NCBI GenBank assembly: GCA_938075305.1
Contig: CALJGV010000014.1
Coordinates: forward strand, 1 to 64,000
DNA: 64,000 nt
DNA from: an uncultured bacterium
GTDB taxonomy: Bacteria; Planctomycetota; UBA1135; GCA-002686595
Direction: 5' to 3'
Shown: one piece after another, positions 7,932-16,497 of the stretch
How the letters are laid out: every line of letters starts with the position of its first letter
Position numbering within the stretch: position 1 is the first letter of the stretch
Translations under genes and position numbers: made by a program
The notes under the pieces: generated by a model
Database searches by the model: none
What the model was told of the DNA's origin: nothing
Seen by the model: only the letters and a program-made list of their open reading frames with translations

Positions 7932-9296
7932 TCAGGACGGCAGCGAGTCTCCCCCAACCTCTGAGGATGGGGTTGAGGCTCGGCAAGAGAGGCCGAAGCT
8001 GCCCGGTCGGGGGGGCGTGAGGTGCCCGGCCCCTGTGGTGATGGTCAGCGAGAGGGATCCAAGCAGGAAGCAGGTCGCTCCCGCGAGTCGAAGGGCCGGG
8101 GCCACCAGCGCGTCGCAGGTCTCCCCGCCCAGATGGTTCACGATCAGCGCCAGGGAGAGCAGGCCGAGGCCAGAGAGGCTGAGGCCGAGGAAACGCCCGG
8201 GGAGGTCGCGGCCACAGATCAGGATGACGGCCATGGCCGTTGTGGAGAGGATGAAGATGAGCCCGGGGAGCCCGAGGGGGGCGTGCATGAACGCCAGCTC
8301 CTTGGCGGCGGTCGCGGGGAACTGGTCGGCGACCAGGTCGTCCAGCAGGCGGAACCGGGTGGCCGCCAGGCCCTCACCGCACCCGAGGATGGCGAGGTAG
8401 ACCCCGAGGGTCCTGGGGACGATGCCCAACCCAGGCTCCTCCTCGCCCGCGACGTGGAGTTCGTAACCGGTCCCCCGTCGGATCGGGAGGATCACCAGGA
8501 GAGGAAGTGCCGCGACCCAGAGGAGCACACACAGGAGCCAGGCCTCGGGGCTCCCCCAGTTGGTGGAGAGGAGCTCGCTCCACCGCTCATCCGGGATCAG
8601 GGTCGCGGTCGCGAGGGCGAGGATGGCGGCGATGACCGGAATCGCCACTCCCGGGCCGGCGGATGCTCCGGGGCCGTCGCCAGGCTCACGGGCGTTGCGC
8701 GCCAATTGGAAGGCTTCATGACTGACGGTGAGGAGGCCGGCGCCGGAGAGGACCTTGAAGGACTCCTCCCAGAGGTCCTTGGCGCTGCTCGAGGGAAAGA
8801 AGCTGTCGATCCCGGTGCTCACGGCGGCGAGTCCCAGGGCCAGGATGCCGAGCCAGCGCAGCCGTCGGGCGCCCCAGAGTTCGCCCCAGCGCCAGAGCAG
8901 CAGGCTGGCGGCGACCGCCGCGTAACCAAGGACCACAACGTCGCTCCAGTTGCGCATGCCCAGGGGCGCGGGCGCATCCACCTCCCTGGAGAGCAGCTCG
9001 TGTCCCTGGAATCGTTCGTCGATTCCAAGCAGGAGCAGCCCGACCGCGGCGATGCCCCAGAAGGTGGCGAGGGAGGAGCGGGCCCCGGCCGCATGGGCGA
9101 GCCAGAACATCGCGGCGGCCCCCACCAGCCAGGCGCTGTTGAGCAGGTCGATCGGACCGCCCTCGCGGAAGAAGAGGTTCGGGCGAGCGTCAGGACCCGC
9201 CGGGATCCAGATGGCGACCCAGACGCACGTGGCCCCGTAGACCCACAGGGTCGGGCCCCAGGCGCGCCGGTGGGAGGGGGGGACGGCACCGGCCAA
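7932..9296 (-). CDS. unknown polytopic membrane protein
   Basis: No family was recognised. The 454 residues contain roughly ten to twelve hydrophobic helices in two blocks, separated by a charged stretch near residue 290. A conserved-looking polar motif GIDERFQGHELL sits at about residues 90-101 inside the membrane region. The start is TTG at 9296, chosen because TAAGGT lies 8 bp upstream and no ATG fits. The gene is convergent with the AlkB-like gene (36 bp apart) and divergent from the conditioned-medium-factor-like gene. The C-terminal 40 residues are polar and rich in P, S and T. A function cannot be assigned from sequence. Confidence 0.7.
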   Translation of the reverse strand: MAGAVPPSHRRAWGPTLWVYGATCVWVAIWIPAGPDARPNLFFREGGPIDLLNSAWLVGAAAMFWLAHAAGARSSLATFWGIAAVGLLLLGIDERFQGHELLSREVDAPAPLGMRNWSDVVVLGYAAVAASLLLWRWGELWGARRLRWLGILALGLAAVSTGIDSFFPSSSAKDLWEESFKVLSGAGLLTVSHEAFQLARNAREPGDGPGASAGPGVAIPVIAAILALATATLIPDERWSELLSTNWGSPEAWLLCVLLWVAALPLLVILPIRRGTGYELHVAGEEEPGLGIVPRTLGVYLAILGCGEGLAATRFRLLDDLVADQFPATAAKELAFMHAPLGLPGLIFILSTTAMAVILICGRDLPGRFLGLSLSGLGLLSLALIVNHLGGETCDALVAPALRLAGATCFLLGSLSLTITTGAGHLTPPRPGSFGLSCRASTPSSEVGGDSLPS

Positions 9297-9303
9297 GGTG
9301 GCA

Positions 9304-9323
9304 GACCTTATGCGGCGACCTTA
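9304..9323 (-). promoter_or_regulatory. -10 element TAAGGT within a 13-bp tandem direct repeat
   Basis: On the minus strand TAAGGTC occurs twice, 13 bp apart (plus-strand GACCTTA at 9304-9310 and 9317-9323). The proximal copy ends 8 bp before the TTG start at 9296, the same geometry as other -10-like elements in this window. The upstream copy may be a second -10 or part of a regulator site. Confidence 0.4.
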
Positions 9324-9542
9324 GTGGTCGTGGGAGCCTCAACGAAGCGGGACTACTCTCCAGCGGCTTTGGGAATTGTCCAACCCCATCGGGCGATGCT
9401 TGGGGGCGCCGAGGCAGGGAATCCCCGCCTCCAACTGGCCCTGGTGGCGCCCAAGCCAGTGCCTGCAGCCCCCTTGCGGTCCCGGCGCGTCCCACCTTGT
9501 AGAAGCCCGGCAAGGGCCCGCGAGGAAGGTGAGCGAGACGCC

Positions 9543-9548
9543 TACACT
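9543..9548 (+). promoter_or_regulatory. -10 element TACACT
   Basis: TACACT ends 26 bp before the ATG at 9575 and would give a leader of about 20 nt. The same hexamer precedes xseB and the SDR gene. The rest of the 278-bp region 9297-9574 holds no gene; a weak imperfect hairpin sits at 9411-9431. Confidence 0.35.
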
Positions 9549-9574
9549 GAAGAGGTTCCACCCTCGACCGTCCC

Positions 9575-11536
9575 ATGCGTCTCCCCATGCTTCGTCGAAT
9601 CTTCCCGCTCCTCGCCGCGCAGGCGCTCCTCGCGCCTCTCCTCCTGGCTCAGTCGATGGAGACCGAGCCGGTGCCGCGCCAGGTCGCGGCTCCTCCCTCC
9701 GACATCGAGAGCGGGCTCCTGCGGCTGCCCGCCCCTGCGGCGGGTGCCGTGCGTTCACGGGCGGCGCTGTTCGAACTGCAGTGGTTCCCCGATGGTGCCG
9801 GTGCGTGGCGCGCGAGCGTGGACCTCCCGGTCAAACGCGGTCCGCTCTCCCTCGCCGTGCAGGCCCACGGTGCCGGTGCCATGCCTGTGGCGCTGCAGGT
9901 CGCGGGGAGGGGAGGGCTGCTCGTGCAGGAGGGCGCGCTCCGGAGCGATCAGGTCCTCGCCGCGGAGCTCGGGGGTGAGGAGGTGCAGCGATGGGACCTC
10001 CGCCACGTCGAGGGCGGCCCGGCGCAGGTCATCGTGCGCTTCGCCAGCGTGCAGGTCCCACCGCGCGCGCGGCTCGTGGTGCGGGACGCCCATGGGCTGA
10101 CCGCCGCCGCCCACGTGGACAGTCACGAGCTGGTGGTGGGGCGGCCCTTCGGACTCGTGGCGCAGGTGGAACGGAATCACAGCGGCGTCGGGACGGCGCC
10201 CGCCGCCCCGGTGGTGGACAGCGCGTGGGCTGAACTCTCAGGGCCCGCGGGCACCCTGCGCCTCCCGCTGGCGGACGACGGCCTGAGCGGAGACGGCGCC
10301 GCCGGCGACGGCCGCTTCGGTGTGCGACTGCCCGTTGGCCTCGGCGGGGACTATGCGGCACGGGTGGCGCTCGCAGGCTCCAGCGATGGGGACCGCTTCC
10401 TCCGTACCACCCGCGTCACCTTCACGGTGGATGAGCCCACGGTGGCGCTAACGGGGGACGTCTCTACCCAGGTGCTGGGCGCCAGACAGCTTCGCCTCGA
10501 CCTCGATGCGCTGATGCTCGGGGAGACCCGGCGCCTCATGGTCTCCGCGGAGGTCTGGGCCCGGGACGAAGCGGGGGCGCCGAGGCCCATGACCTGGCTC
10601 TCGCGCATCGGGAGTCCGCGGGCCGACGCGCACCACGCCGGCCACTGGGATCTCTCGCTGTGGCTCGACGCTGGTTGGTTCTCGAACACGGGCTTGAGGC
10701 CGCCTCTCGAGCTTCGGAACGTCCGGATCCAAGACCCCGATCACCTGGGCGTCCTCACGCAGGTCGAGGCCCTGCCGGTCCCGACAGGGCCGCTTCCTCC
10801 CCTCGCGGGCCGCGGGAGGGTCGCGCCCGAGTCCCTCTTCGGACCGACGGCCAACGCGTCGGCGCCACCGACAGTGACCACGGCGGCCCCTATGGATCCC
10901 GTCCTCCCCACCCCTGGGCTGGTGCTCTCTCACGGGTACTGCGCGGTGGGGAACCCGTTCCCCACCGGCGACTTCAGTCAGCCCCTCTTCGTGTTCTCGG
11001 ACACCAGTCAGAACCGGAGCCACGACCAGTTCGCCCGGCGCATGGCGAACCAGGCCTCGGGGTTCACCTCCTTCGGGGTCGTCGGTCACAGCCAGGGCGG
11101 CAACGCGGCGCTGCACCTCTTGACCTACTACCAGAGCCCCCTGGATCGGGCGCAGGGTCCCCGCCGGATCCAGAGCGTCGGGACCCCTTTTCAGGGGACG
11201 CCGTTGGCCTCCCTGGGCTTCTTCGCCTGCGGTGTGAACAACAACCTGACCACCTCCGGGGGGCCGGTCTGGCTGGCGGGGATTCCCAGCTGGGCGCGGG
11301 CGGAGGTGCACTACCGCACCACCCAGGAGGGCGGCTTCTTCGCCTGCCAGATCTTCACGGCGCTGCTGCTCGCCAACCCTGAGGACGGCACCACCGAGCG
11401 CAGCCGCGGCCAACTCCCCGGCGCCCAGAACGAGGGGCACGCCTCGGGCTGGTGCCACACGACGCTCATGGCCGACCCCCCGCAGTGTCAGGACGGTGGG
11501 CGTAACGCAGTGATGGACTCCCTGGCGGCGCGCTGA
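9575..11536 (+). CDS. conditioned-medium-factor-like exported alpha/beta hydrolase
   Basis: The 653-residue protein begins with a signal peptide (about 1-25, cleaved near LLLAQS). Residues 25-430 form a beta-rich region, including a segment around 225-290 (DDGLSGDGAAGDGRFG) of the kind that precedes choice-of-anchor or Ig-like folds. The C-terminal 200 residues match bacterial homologues annotated as conditioned medium factor: SHGYCAVGNPFPTGDF, the nucleophile elbow GHSQGG with S506, QSVGTPFQGT, and GHASGWCHT near the end. The fold is a lipase-like alpha/beta hydrolase with several cysteines suited to the periplasm or outside. Its substrate in bacteria is unknown. I recognise the family from memory of those motifs; a database search would confirm it. 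Confidence 0.78.
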   Translation: MRLPMLRRIFPLLAAQALLAPLLLAQSMETEPVPRQVAAPPSDIESGLLRLPAPAAGAVRSRAALFELQWFPDGAGAWRASVDLPVKRGPLSLAVQAHGAGAMPVALQVAGRGGLLVQEGALRSDQVLAAELGGEEVQRWDLRHVEGGPAQVIVRFASVQVPPRARLVVRDAHGLTAAAHVDSHELVVGRPFGLVAQVERNHSGVGTAPAAPVVDSAWAELSGPAGTLRLPLADDGLSGDGAAGDGRFGVRLPVGLGGDYAARVALAGSSDGDRFLRTTRVTFTVDEPTVALTGDVSTQVLGARQLRLDLDALMLGETRRLMVSAEVWARDEAGAPRPMTWLSRIGSPRADAHHAGHWDLSLWLDAGWFSNTGLRPPLELRNVRIQDPDHLGVLTQVEALPVPTGPLPPLAGRGRVAPESLFGPTANASAPPTVTTAAPMDPVLPTPGLVLSHGYCAVGNPFPTGDFSQPLFVFSDTSQNRSHDQFARRMANQASGFTSFGVVGHSQGGNAALHLLTYYQSPLDRAQGPRRIQSVGTPFQGTPLASLGFFACGVNNNLTTSGGPVWLAGIPSWARAEVHYRTTQEGGFFACQIFTALLLANPEDGTTERSRGQLPGAQNEGHASGWCHTTLMADPPQCQDGGRNAVMDSLAAR

Positions 11537-11571
11537 GCCCGCGCGCGGGCGGCTGGCCCTGAACGGGTCCG

Positions 11572-11599
11572 GCGGCGGAGCCCTGGGGGCCCGCCGCCG
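11572..11599. terminator. GC-rich hairpin between convergent genes
   Basis: GGCGGCGG pairs with CCGCCGCC, and an inner GCCC/GGGC stem gives 12 base pairs with one bulged A and a TGG loop. It lies between the stop of the hydrolase gene and the stop of the glutamate decarboxylase gene. A 14-bp palindrome GCCCGCGCGCGGGC precedes it at 11537-11550. No U-tract follows, so intrinsic termination is only a possibility. Confidence 0.35.
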
Positions 11600-11639
11600 A
11601 AGATTCAATCCGCGGCCCTGCGCCGGGCCGCCGCGTCCA

Positions 11640-13202
11640 TCAGCAGTGGTTGCTGACGATCCGCTGGTCCTTGTGGCGCATGTCCCGGGTGCTCACGCCG
11701 TGGAGGCCTGAGAAGTCCACGGAGTCCAGGAACGTGAGGGCCGCCTCGAAGGACTCGAGCAGGTCCACCGCCATGTCGCGGGTGAGGTTGCCCTTGACCA
11801 CGATGCGGAACATCGATTGGTCCGCCCTCGCGTCGTGGAAGAGCGGCAGCGTCTCCTCGCTGATGGGGTGCTCGTAGCTCATCTTGTAGCCGCTGACGTA
11901 CCAGTGGTGCTGGGAGAGCACGTGCTGGAGGTCGATGTCGTCGTAGGTGAAGCCCGCGTCCGGGTTCAGCATCGCGGTGACGACGGGCAGGCAGTGCTGG
12001 TCCCCGTCATCGAGGAGGACGAAGCGCGGCGTACCGTCGTGCTCCATGGCGCGCAGCCCGTCCCTGAGGAAGCTCGCGTTGCGCATCATGTTCTCCTCCA
12101 CCTGGCGGTATCCGGCGAGGCCGAAGCGCAGCAGCTTGTAGAACTGCACGTAGACGCCGCTGGCGGGTCGGGAGAAGTTCAGCGTGTAGGAGTCGGCCTT
12201 GCCGCCCAGGTAGGTGACGGAGATGGCCACGTGCTCGCTGAGGTCGCGCCGCTCACGCCACACGACCCAGCCGGTGCCGCAGCAGGACTCCCCGTACTTG
12301 TGGCCGCTCGAGGAGATCGAGAGGACGTTGTCGAGGCGGAAGTCCCAGGGGGGGAGGTCCTCCTGGAAGGGAGCGATGAAGCCGCCCGAGGCGGCGTCCA
12401 CGTGAATGCCCACCTGCCAACCGTTGGCGCCATTGACCTCGGTCACGACCTTGTCCACGTCCCACACGGGGTCGTACTGGCCGCCGTAGTGGTTGCCCAT
12501 GATGCAGACCACGCCCATGGTCTTCTCGTCGATGGCGCCGCGGACGCCCTCGGGGTCGACCTTGAAGGTGCTCCGTGAGGGCTCCACCAGCCGGGGCTCG
12601 ATGTCCAGGTACTTGAAGAGCTTCTCCCATGCCGCCTGATAGCAGGTGGAGATCACCACGTTCGGCCGGACGGCGCGGACCTCATCTTCGCTCAGCCCGT
12701 GGCGCTTCTGGTACCAGGCGCGCCAGCGGAACTTGAGCGCGAGCCCGGCGAGGAGGCAGGCCTCGGTGGACCCCACAGTTCCCGCGCCGGGGTAGACGCC
12801 GTACTCCTCAAAGTCGTCCGGCCGCGGGCAATTCCAGAGGGTCGCGATCATGTTCACGACGGAGTCGTGGATGGCGTAGGACTTGGGGTACACCGTCTGG
12901 TCCGCGAGGTTGACCTTCAGGCCCATGAGGGCGACGTCCTCCTCCTCCGGCTCGAAGCTCACGTTGACGTAGGACGACGTGTTGAGCTTCTGGTCGAAGT
13001 CGAGGGAGTGGGCGTTCTCGATGAGGGTCTTCACCGTCTTGGCGGGTAGGCCCGCGCCGGGCATGCGCGCCCCATCGGCCAGGTCGTGCTCGGCTTCTGC
13101 CGAGAAGTAGTAGCTGGGGTCAGCCTGCTGGCGAGCGCGGCGGAGCTCCTCCCGGAGGGCGGCGACCTCCTGCTTGAGGTCTTCGATCTCTGAGTTGGTC
13201 AT
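11640..13202 (-). CDS. glutamate decarboxylase-family PLP enzyme
   Basis: The 520-residue protein has a short coiled-coil N-terminus (MTNSEIEDLKQEVAALREEL) followed by a group II PLP decarboxylase fold. Recognisable blocks are SSYVNVSFEPEE, YGVYPGAGTVGSTEACLL, HVDAASGGFIAPF and SSSGHKYGE, where K302 is the PLP lysine. Glutamate decarboxylases convert glutamate to GABA and CO2 and consume a proton in acid resistance. The length agrees with GadB-type enzymes (about 470) plus the extra coiled coil. No gadC-like antiporter is adjacent. The frame is open far upstream, but that part is antisense-like shadow over the isomerase gene; ATG 13202 is the sensible start. TATCAC lies 5 bp upstream. Confidence 0.87.
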   Translation of the reverse strand: MTNSEIEDLKQEVAALREELRRARQQADPSYYFSAEAEHDLADGARMPGAGLPAKTVKTLIENAHSLDFDQKLNTSSYVNVSFEPEEEDVALMGLKVNLADQTVYPKSYAIHDSVVNMIATLWNCPRPDDFEEYGVYPGAGTVGSTEACLLAGLALKFRWRAWYQKRHGLSEDEVRAVRPNVVISTCYQAAWEKLFKYLDIEPRLVEPSRSTFKVDPEGVRGAIDEKTMGVVCIMGNHYGGQYDPVWDVDKVVTEVNGANGWQVGIHVDAASGGFIAPFQEDLPPWDFRLDNVLSISSSGHKYGESCCGTGWVVWRERRDLSEHVAISVTYLGGKADSYTLNFSRPASGVYVQFYKLLRFGLAGYRQVEENMMRNASFLRDGLRAMEHDGTPRFVLLDDGDQHCLPVVTAMLNPDAGFTYDDIDLQHVLSQHHWYVSGYKMSYEHPISEETLPLFHDARADQSMFRIVVKGNLTRDMAVDLLESFEAALTFLDSVDFSGLHGVSTRDMRHKDQRIVSNHC

Positions 13203-13318
13203 GGGGGTGATAGGGGGGGCGTGGCGTTGGCCTGTGGGCGTTCGCGTGAAGGGCGGACCGAGAGGGCCGGGACGTGGGGGCGGCTGGAGCGACCGATCGC
13301 TCGGGACGCTGCTGTGGG

Positions 13319-14254
13319 TCAGCTGTCCGCGTCGATGTACGCGTCGATCACGGCGCGCTCGCCCTCCTTGCCGCCGGACGCGTTGCCGTGCTCCATGCCG
13401 ACGATGCCGGTGTAGCCCTTCTTCTTGAGGTGGCGGAACACGTTGCGATACCCGATCTCCCCGGTGCCCGGCTCCTTGCGGCCCGGGTTGTCGCCGACCT
13501 GGATGTAGGCGATCTCGCTCCAGGACCGATCGAGGTTGGGGATCAGGTTCCCCTCGGTGATCTGCTGGTGGTACAGGTCGTCCAGGATCTTGACCGACGG
13601 GGAGTCGACGGCGCGGCAGATCATGTACGCCTGCGGCATGCCCCGGAGCATGAGCCCGGGGTGGTCGCGCCAGGGATTGAGGGGCTCCAGGACGGCGATG
13701 AGGCCGGCGGGTTCGAGGATCTCCGCGGCGAAGCGCAGGTTGTCGATGGCGTTGGCCATCTGGTACTCGTGCGGCACGTTGCGCTTCATGGCGCCGGGCA
13801 CGACCGTGCACCACCTTGCGTTCACGCGCTTGGCCACCTCGACGGACCGCTTCATGTCGGCCTCGATGCGCTCGCGGGCCTTGGCCGGGGGGTCCACGAA
13901 GGTGGGGTTGCGCATGTCCACGTGGGCCACGAAGACACCCATCTCCATCTCCAGCTCGGCCATGGCGGCGGCGATCCGATCCTGGGTGGCATCGTCGCGG
14001 CCCTTCATGCCGTTGTCCTCGAGGGCCGTGAAGCCCTCGTCCTTCATGAACCTGAGCTGGTCCACCAGGTCGTCGCCGGCGTGGGCGCGGAACATGCCGA
14101 AGTGGGGGGCGTACTTCAGCCCGAACCCGGCGCCGCTGGGCCTGGGGGCAGGTGTGCTGAGTCGCTCGTTCCCGAGGGCGGTGGCGAACACGGAGGGGGC
14201 GGCGGCGGTGGCCGCGGCGGCGGCGGCTCCGCGGAGGAAGTGGCGTCGTTGCAT
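13319..14254 (-). CDS. Tat-exported hydroxypyruvate isomerase-like TIM barrel protein
   Basis: The chosen ATG at 14254 starts a twin-arginine signal (MQRRHFLRGAAAA) and leaves a 312-residue protein. The mature part is a xylose-isomerase-like TIM barrel with AVLEPLNPWRDHPGLML, VKILDDLYHQQITEGNLI and YIQVGDNPGRKEPGTGEI, the metal-site stretches of the hydroxypyruvate isomerase family. A final GIVGMEHGNA supplies another conserved Glu. Such Tat-exported epimerase/isomerase proteins are common in Planctomycetes and related bacteria, and their substrates are mostly unknown. Glutamate decarboxylase lies 116 bp downstream on the same strand. A TACGGT at 14289-14294 could be the -10 element, 34 bp before the ATG. 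Confidence 0.85.
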   Translation of the reverse strand: MQRRHFLRGAAAAAATAAAPSVFATALGNERLSTPAPRPSGAGFGLKYAPHFGMFRAHAGDDLVDQLRFMKDEGFTALEDNGMKGRDDATQDRIAAAMAELEMEMGVFVAHVDMRNPTFVDPPAKARERIEADMKRSVEVAKRVNARWCTVVPGAMKRNVPHEYQMANAIDNLRFAAEILEPAGLIAVLEPLNPWRDHPGLMLRGMPQAYMICRAVDSPSVKILDDLYHQQITEGNLIPNLDRSWSEIAYIQVGDNPGRKEPGTGEIGYRNVFRHLKKKGYTGIVGMEHGNASGGKEGERAVIDAYIDADS

Positions 14255-14348
14255 TGGGAAGGGGGCGGGAGAGGGGACCTGAGCGCACACCGTACACGGA
14301 GCCGCCGATTCGGCGCGGCACACGGTTTGTAACCGGGCCCTCCGCGAC

Positions 14349-14354
14349 TACCCT
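14349..14354 (+). promoter_or_regulatory. candidate -10 element TACCCT for the Gld-type cluster
   Basis: TACCCT lies in the 210-bp divergent region between the isomerase-like gene and the ABC ATPase gene. It would place transcription about 100 nt before the ATG at 14465. An alternative in-frame ATG at 14402 would add 21 residues without homology to ABC ATPases. Confidence 0.25.
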
Positions 14355-14464
14355 TGCGCCCCCGAATACGGCGGCCCGCGGGCCTCCGGTCCGCCCCGTC
14401 AATGCTGGATGCCCGGCAGATCGAGCATCCGATCCCCAGCGCCCCCGCCCAAGACTCTCGAACC

Positions 14465-15712
14465 ATGATCGAAGTGGCTCACCTGACGCGCCGGTATGGC
14501 GCGCTGACCGCCGTCGACGACCTCAGCTTCGAGGTCAGCCGCGGGGAGGTCGTGGGGTTCCTCGGTCCCAATGGCGCGGGCAAGACCACCTCCATCCGGA
14601 TCCTCACCGGCTACCTCGCCGCGACGCGGGCCGAGCGGCTCGTCGTGGCGGGGCACGATGTCCAGCGAGACTCCATGGGCGTGCGGCGCTCCATCGGCTA
14701 CCTGCCCGAGTCGGTGCCGCTCTACCCCGAGCTGCGCGTGGAGGAGATGATGCGCTTCCACGGTCGCCTGCACCGCATGGACCGCCAGAGCCTGCGGGCC
14801 CGGATCTCCGAGGTGCTCGACCGGGTGGGCGTGGAGGACCGGCGCAAGCAACTGGTGGGGACGCTCTCACGGGGCCTGAAGCAGCGCGTAGGCCTGGCTG
14901 TGGCGCTCCTCCCTGACCCCGAAGTCCTCGTGCTCGACGAACCCACCAGCGGCCTGGACCCGATCCAGCGCGGTGAGGTGCGGGGGTTGATCCGCTCCCT
15001 CGCGGACGACCGCACCGTGCTGCTGTCGTCCCACATCCTCGGCGAGGTGGAGTCCATGGCGAGGCGCGTGATCATCCTCCACGAGGGCCGCAAGGTAGCG
15101 GATGGACCCCCGGCGGAGCTCGCGACCACGCTCGGCGGCGGCGGGCACGTCGCGGTCGAGGTGATGGGGGCCGCGTCCGCGGAGGACATGGCCAGCCTCA
15201 TGGGATCTCTGCCCGGGGTGGAGTCCATCTCCACGGGCGACCGCGTCGGGATCCATCAGTCCTTCGAGGTGCGCGGTGAGGGGGACCTTCGGGAAGACAT
15301 CGGCGCCCTCGCCATGACCCAGGGGTGGGCCCTCCGGGAGCTCTCGTGGCAGCGACCCACCCTCGAGCAGTTGTTCACACGGCTGGTGACGGGGGTCGGG
15401 CTCGATGAGCTCACGGGCGAGCCTTCGCCGGGCGCCGCGCCTGGACCCGGTTCGACCCCGGGCGACGGCGGGGGACCGTCCGCCCCTGCGTCCCAGCCCA
15501 CGCTCGTGGAGGGCCTCGAGCTGGGGGCGCCGAAGGCCGCCTCCGATCCCCTGCCCCTGGGAACGCCCGGCGGCGCGTCGCAGAAGACGATCTACAGCCT
15601 CAACCCCTTCGACCGAGGCGCCTCGCGGGACCTCTCCAAGCCCGTGTCCGTGGATGCGCCCGCCCCCCAGAGCGATGGGGAAGAGCAGGACGACAAGGGG
15701 GCCGGCTCGTGA
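14465..15712 (+). CDS. ABC transporter ATP-binding protein, GldA-like
   Basis: This is a 415-residue ABC ATPase. Walker A is GPNGAGKTT (K40), the signature is LSRGLKQR instead of LSGGQ, Walker B is VLVLDEPTSGLD, and the switch histidine sits in LSSHI. The LSxGxxQR signature, followed by the ABC-2 permease and GldG-like genes, is typical of the GldA group. After the about 310-residue ATPase and regulatory domain comes an unusual acidic, Pro/Gly-rich tail of about 95 residues with no recognisable fold. The gene overlaps the permease gene by 4 bp (GTGA). The product energises the membrane complex from the cytoplasm. What it transports, or whether it exerts force on another protein, is unknown. 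Confidence 0.9.
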   Translation: MIEVAHLTRRYGALTAVDDLSFEVSRGEVVGFLGPNGAGKTTSIRILTGYLAATRAERLVVAGHDVQRDSMGVRRSIGYLPESVPLYPELRVEEMMRFHGRLHRMDRQSLRARISEVLDRVGVEDRRKQLVGTLSRGLKQRVGLAVALLPDPEVLVLDEPTSGLDPIQRGEVRGLIRSLADDRTVLLSSHILGEVESMARRVIILHEGRKVADGPPAELATTLGGGGHVAVEVMGAASAEDMASLMGSLPGVESISTGDRVGIHQSFEVRGEGDLREDIGALAMTQGWALRELSWQRPTLEQLFTRLVTGVGLDELTGEPSPGAAPGPGSTPGDGGGPSAPASQPTLVEGLELGAPKAASDPLPLGTPGGASQKTIYSLNPFDRGASRDLSKPVSVDAPAPQSDGEEQDDKGAGS

Positions 15713-16497
15713 GCGGTGCGTTCGTCGTTGCCCGTCGTGAGCTGAGCGGCCTCTTCATGGCGCCGTTCACCTGGATCGTGCTCCTGGTGGTGCTCTTCAT
15801 CAACGGGCTTCTCTTCGCGTCGATCCTCTACGACACCCAGTACAACGTGACGGTCTCCCTCAACGGGGCCATGACCGGGGCGAGCTTCTGGCTCTGGATG
15901 ATCTTCCTCCCCGCGCTGCTCTCCATGCGGCTCGTGGCCGAGGAGTCGCGCAGCGGGACGCTTGAGTACCTGCTGACCGCGCCCGTCAGCGACGCGGCTG
16001 TGGTCGTGGGCAAGTTCCTCGCCGCCACCGGCTTCCTCGCGGTGATCTGGTCGTCGTCCCTGGTGTACGCCGTCTCCCTGGATCTCGCCGGCGGCCCGCC
16101 GGATTGGCCCGCGGTGCTCGGGACCTGGTTCGGCACCATCCTGGTCTCGGGCCTTTTCGTCTCCATCGGCATGTTGGCGGCGACGTCGACGTCGACGCCG
16201 CTGCTCGCCGCGTTCCTGAGCATGGTGGCCTGCCTCATGTGGATGGCGATCCCGTTCCTCGCGGCTCGGCTGATGGACTACCTGGTACCGCTCCTGACCT
16301 CCAGCGCCGAGGAGCAGGCGGCGCTGATCGAGCGCATGGCCGGGGTCGTGGCGAGCATGGACGCGTTGCGTCACTTCAGCCGCTCGTTCCAGCTGGGCAT
16401 CCTCGACAGCGCCGAGGTCATCTTCTTCCTCACCTGGACGAGCTTCTTCCTCTTCCTCACTGCCCGCTCGATCGAGGCGCGGAGGTGGCGAGGATGA
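15709..16497 (+). CDS. ABC-2 type permease, GldF-like
   Basis: The 262-residue membrane protein begins at GTG 15709, which overlaps the ATPase stop codon. It has about six membrane helices in the ABC-2 arrangement. The conserved segment MRLVAEESRSGTLEYLLTAPVS is the classic ABC-2 coupling motif (EE-x-GTLE). It matches GldF and NosY-like permeases in length. The next gene overlaps its stop by 4 bp (ATGA), so the four genes of this cluster are certainly one operon. It forms the transmembrane part of the transporter with the GldA-like ATPase. Confidence 0.9.
   Translation: MSGAFVVARRELSGLFMAPFTWIVLLVVLFINGLLFASILYDTQYNVTVSLNGAMTGASFWLWMIFLPALLSMRLVAEESRSGTLEYLLTAPVSDAAVVVGKFLAATGFLAVIWSSSLVYAVSLDLAGGPPDWPAVLGTWFGTILVSGLFVSIGMLAATSTSTPLLAAFLSMVACLMWMAIPFLAARLMDYLVPLLTSSAEEQAALIERMAGVVASMDALRHFSRSFQLGILDSAEVIFFLTWTSFFLFLTARSIEARRWRG

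Noticed and set aside
9411..9431. Hairpin between the membrane protein and the CMF-like gene as a terminator or riboswitch
   Set aside because: Stem GAGGC/GCCTC with a mismatch and GGG/CCC is short, with no U-tract and no conserved layout. In such G+C content it is expected by chance.
13203..14402. In-frame N-terminal extension of the glutamate decarboxylase by about 400 codons
   Set aside because: The extra part lies over the isomerase-like gene in another frame and has no homology-like motif. The coiled-coil ATG at 13202 starts the real protein.
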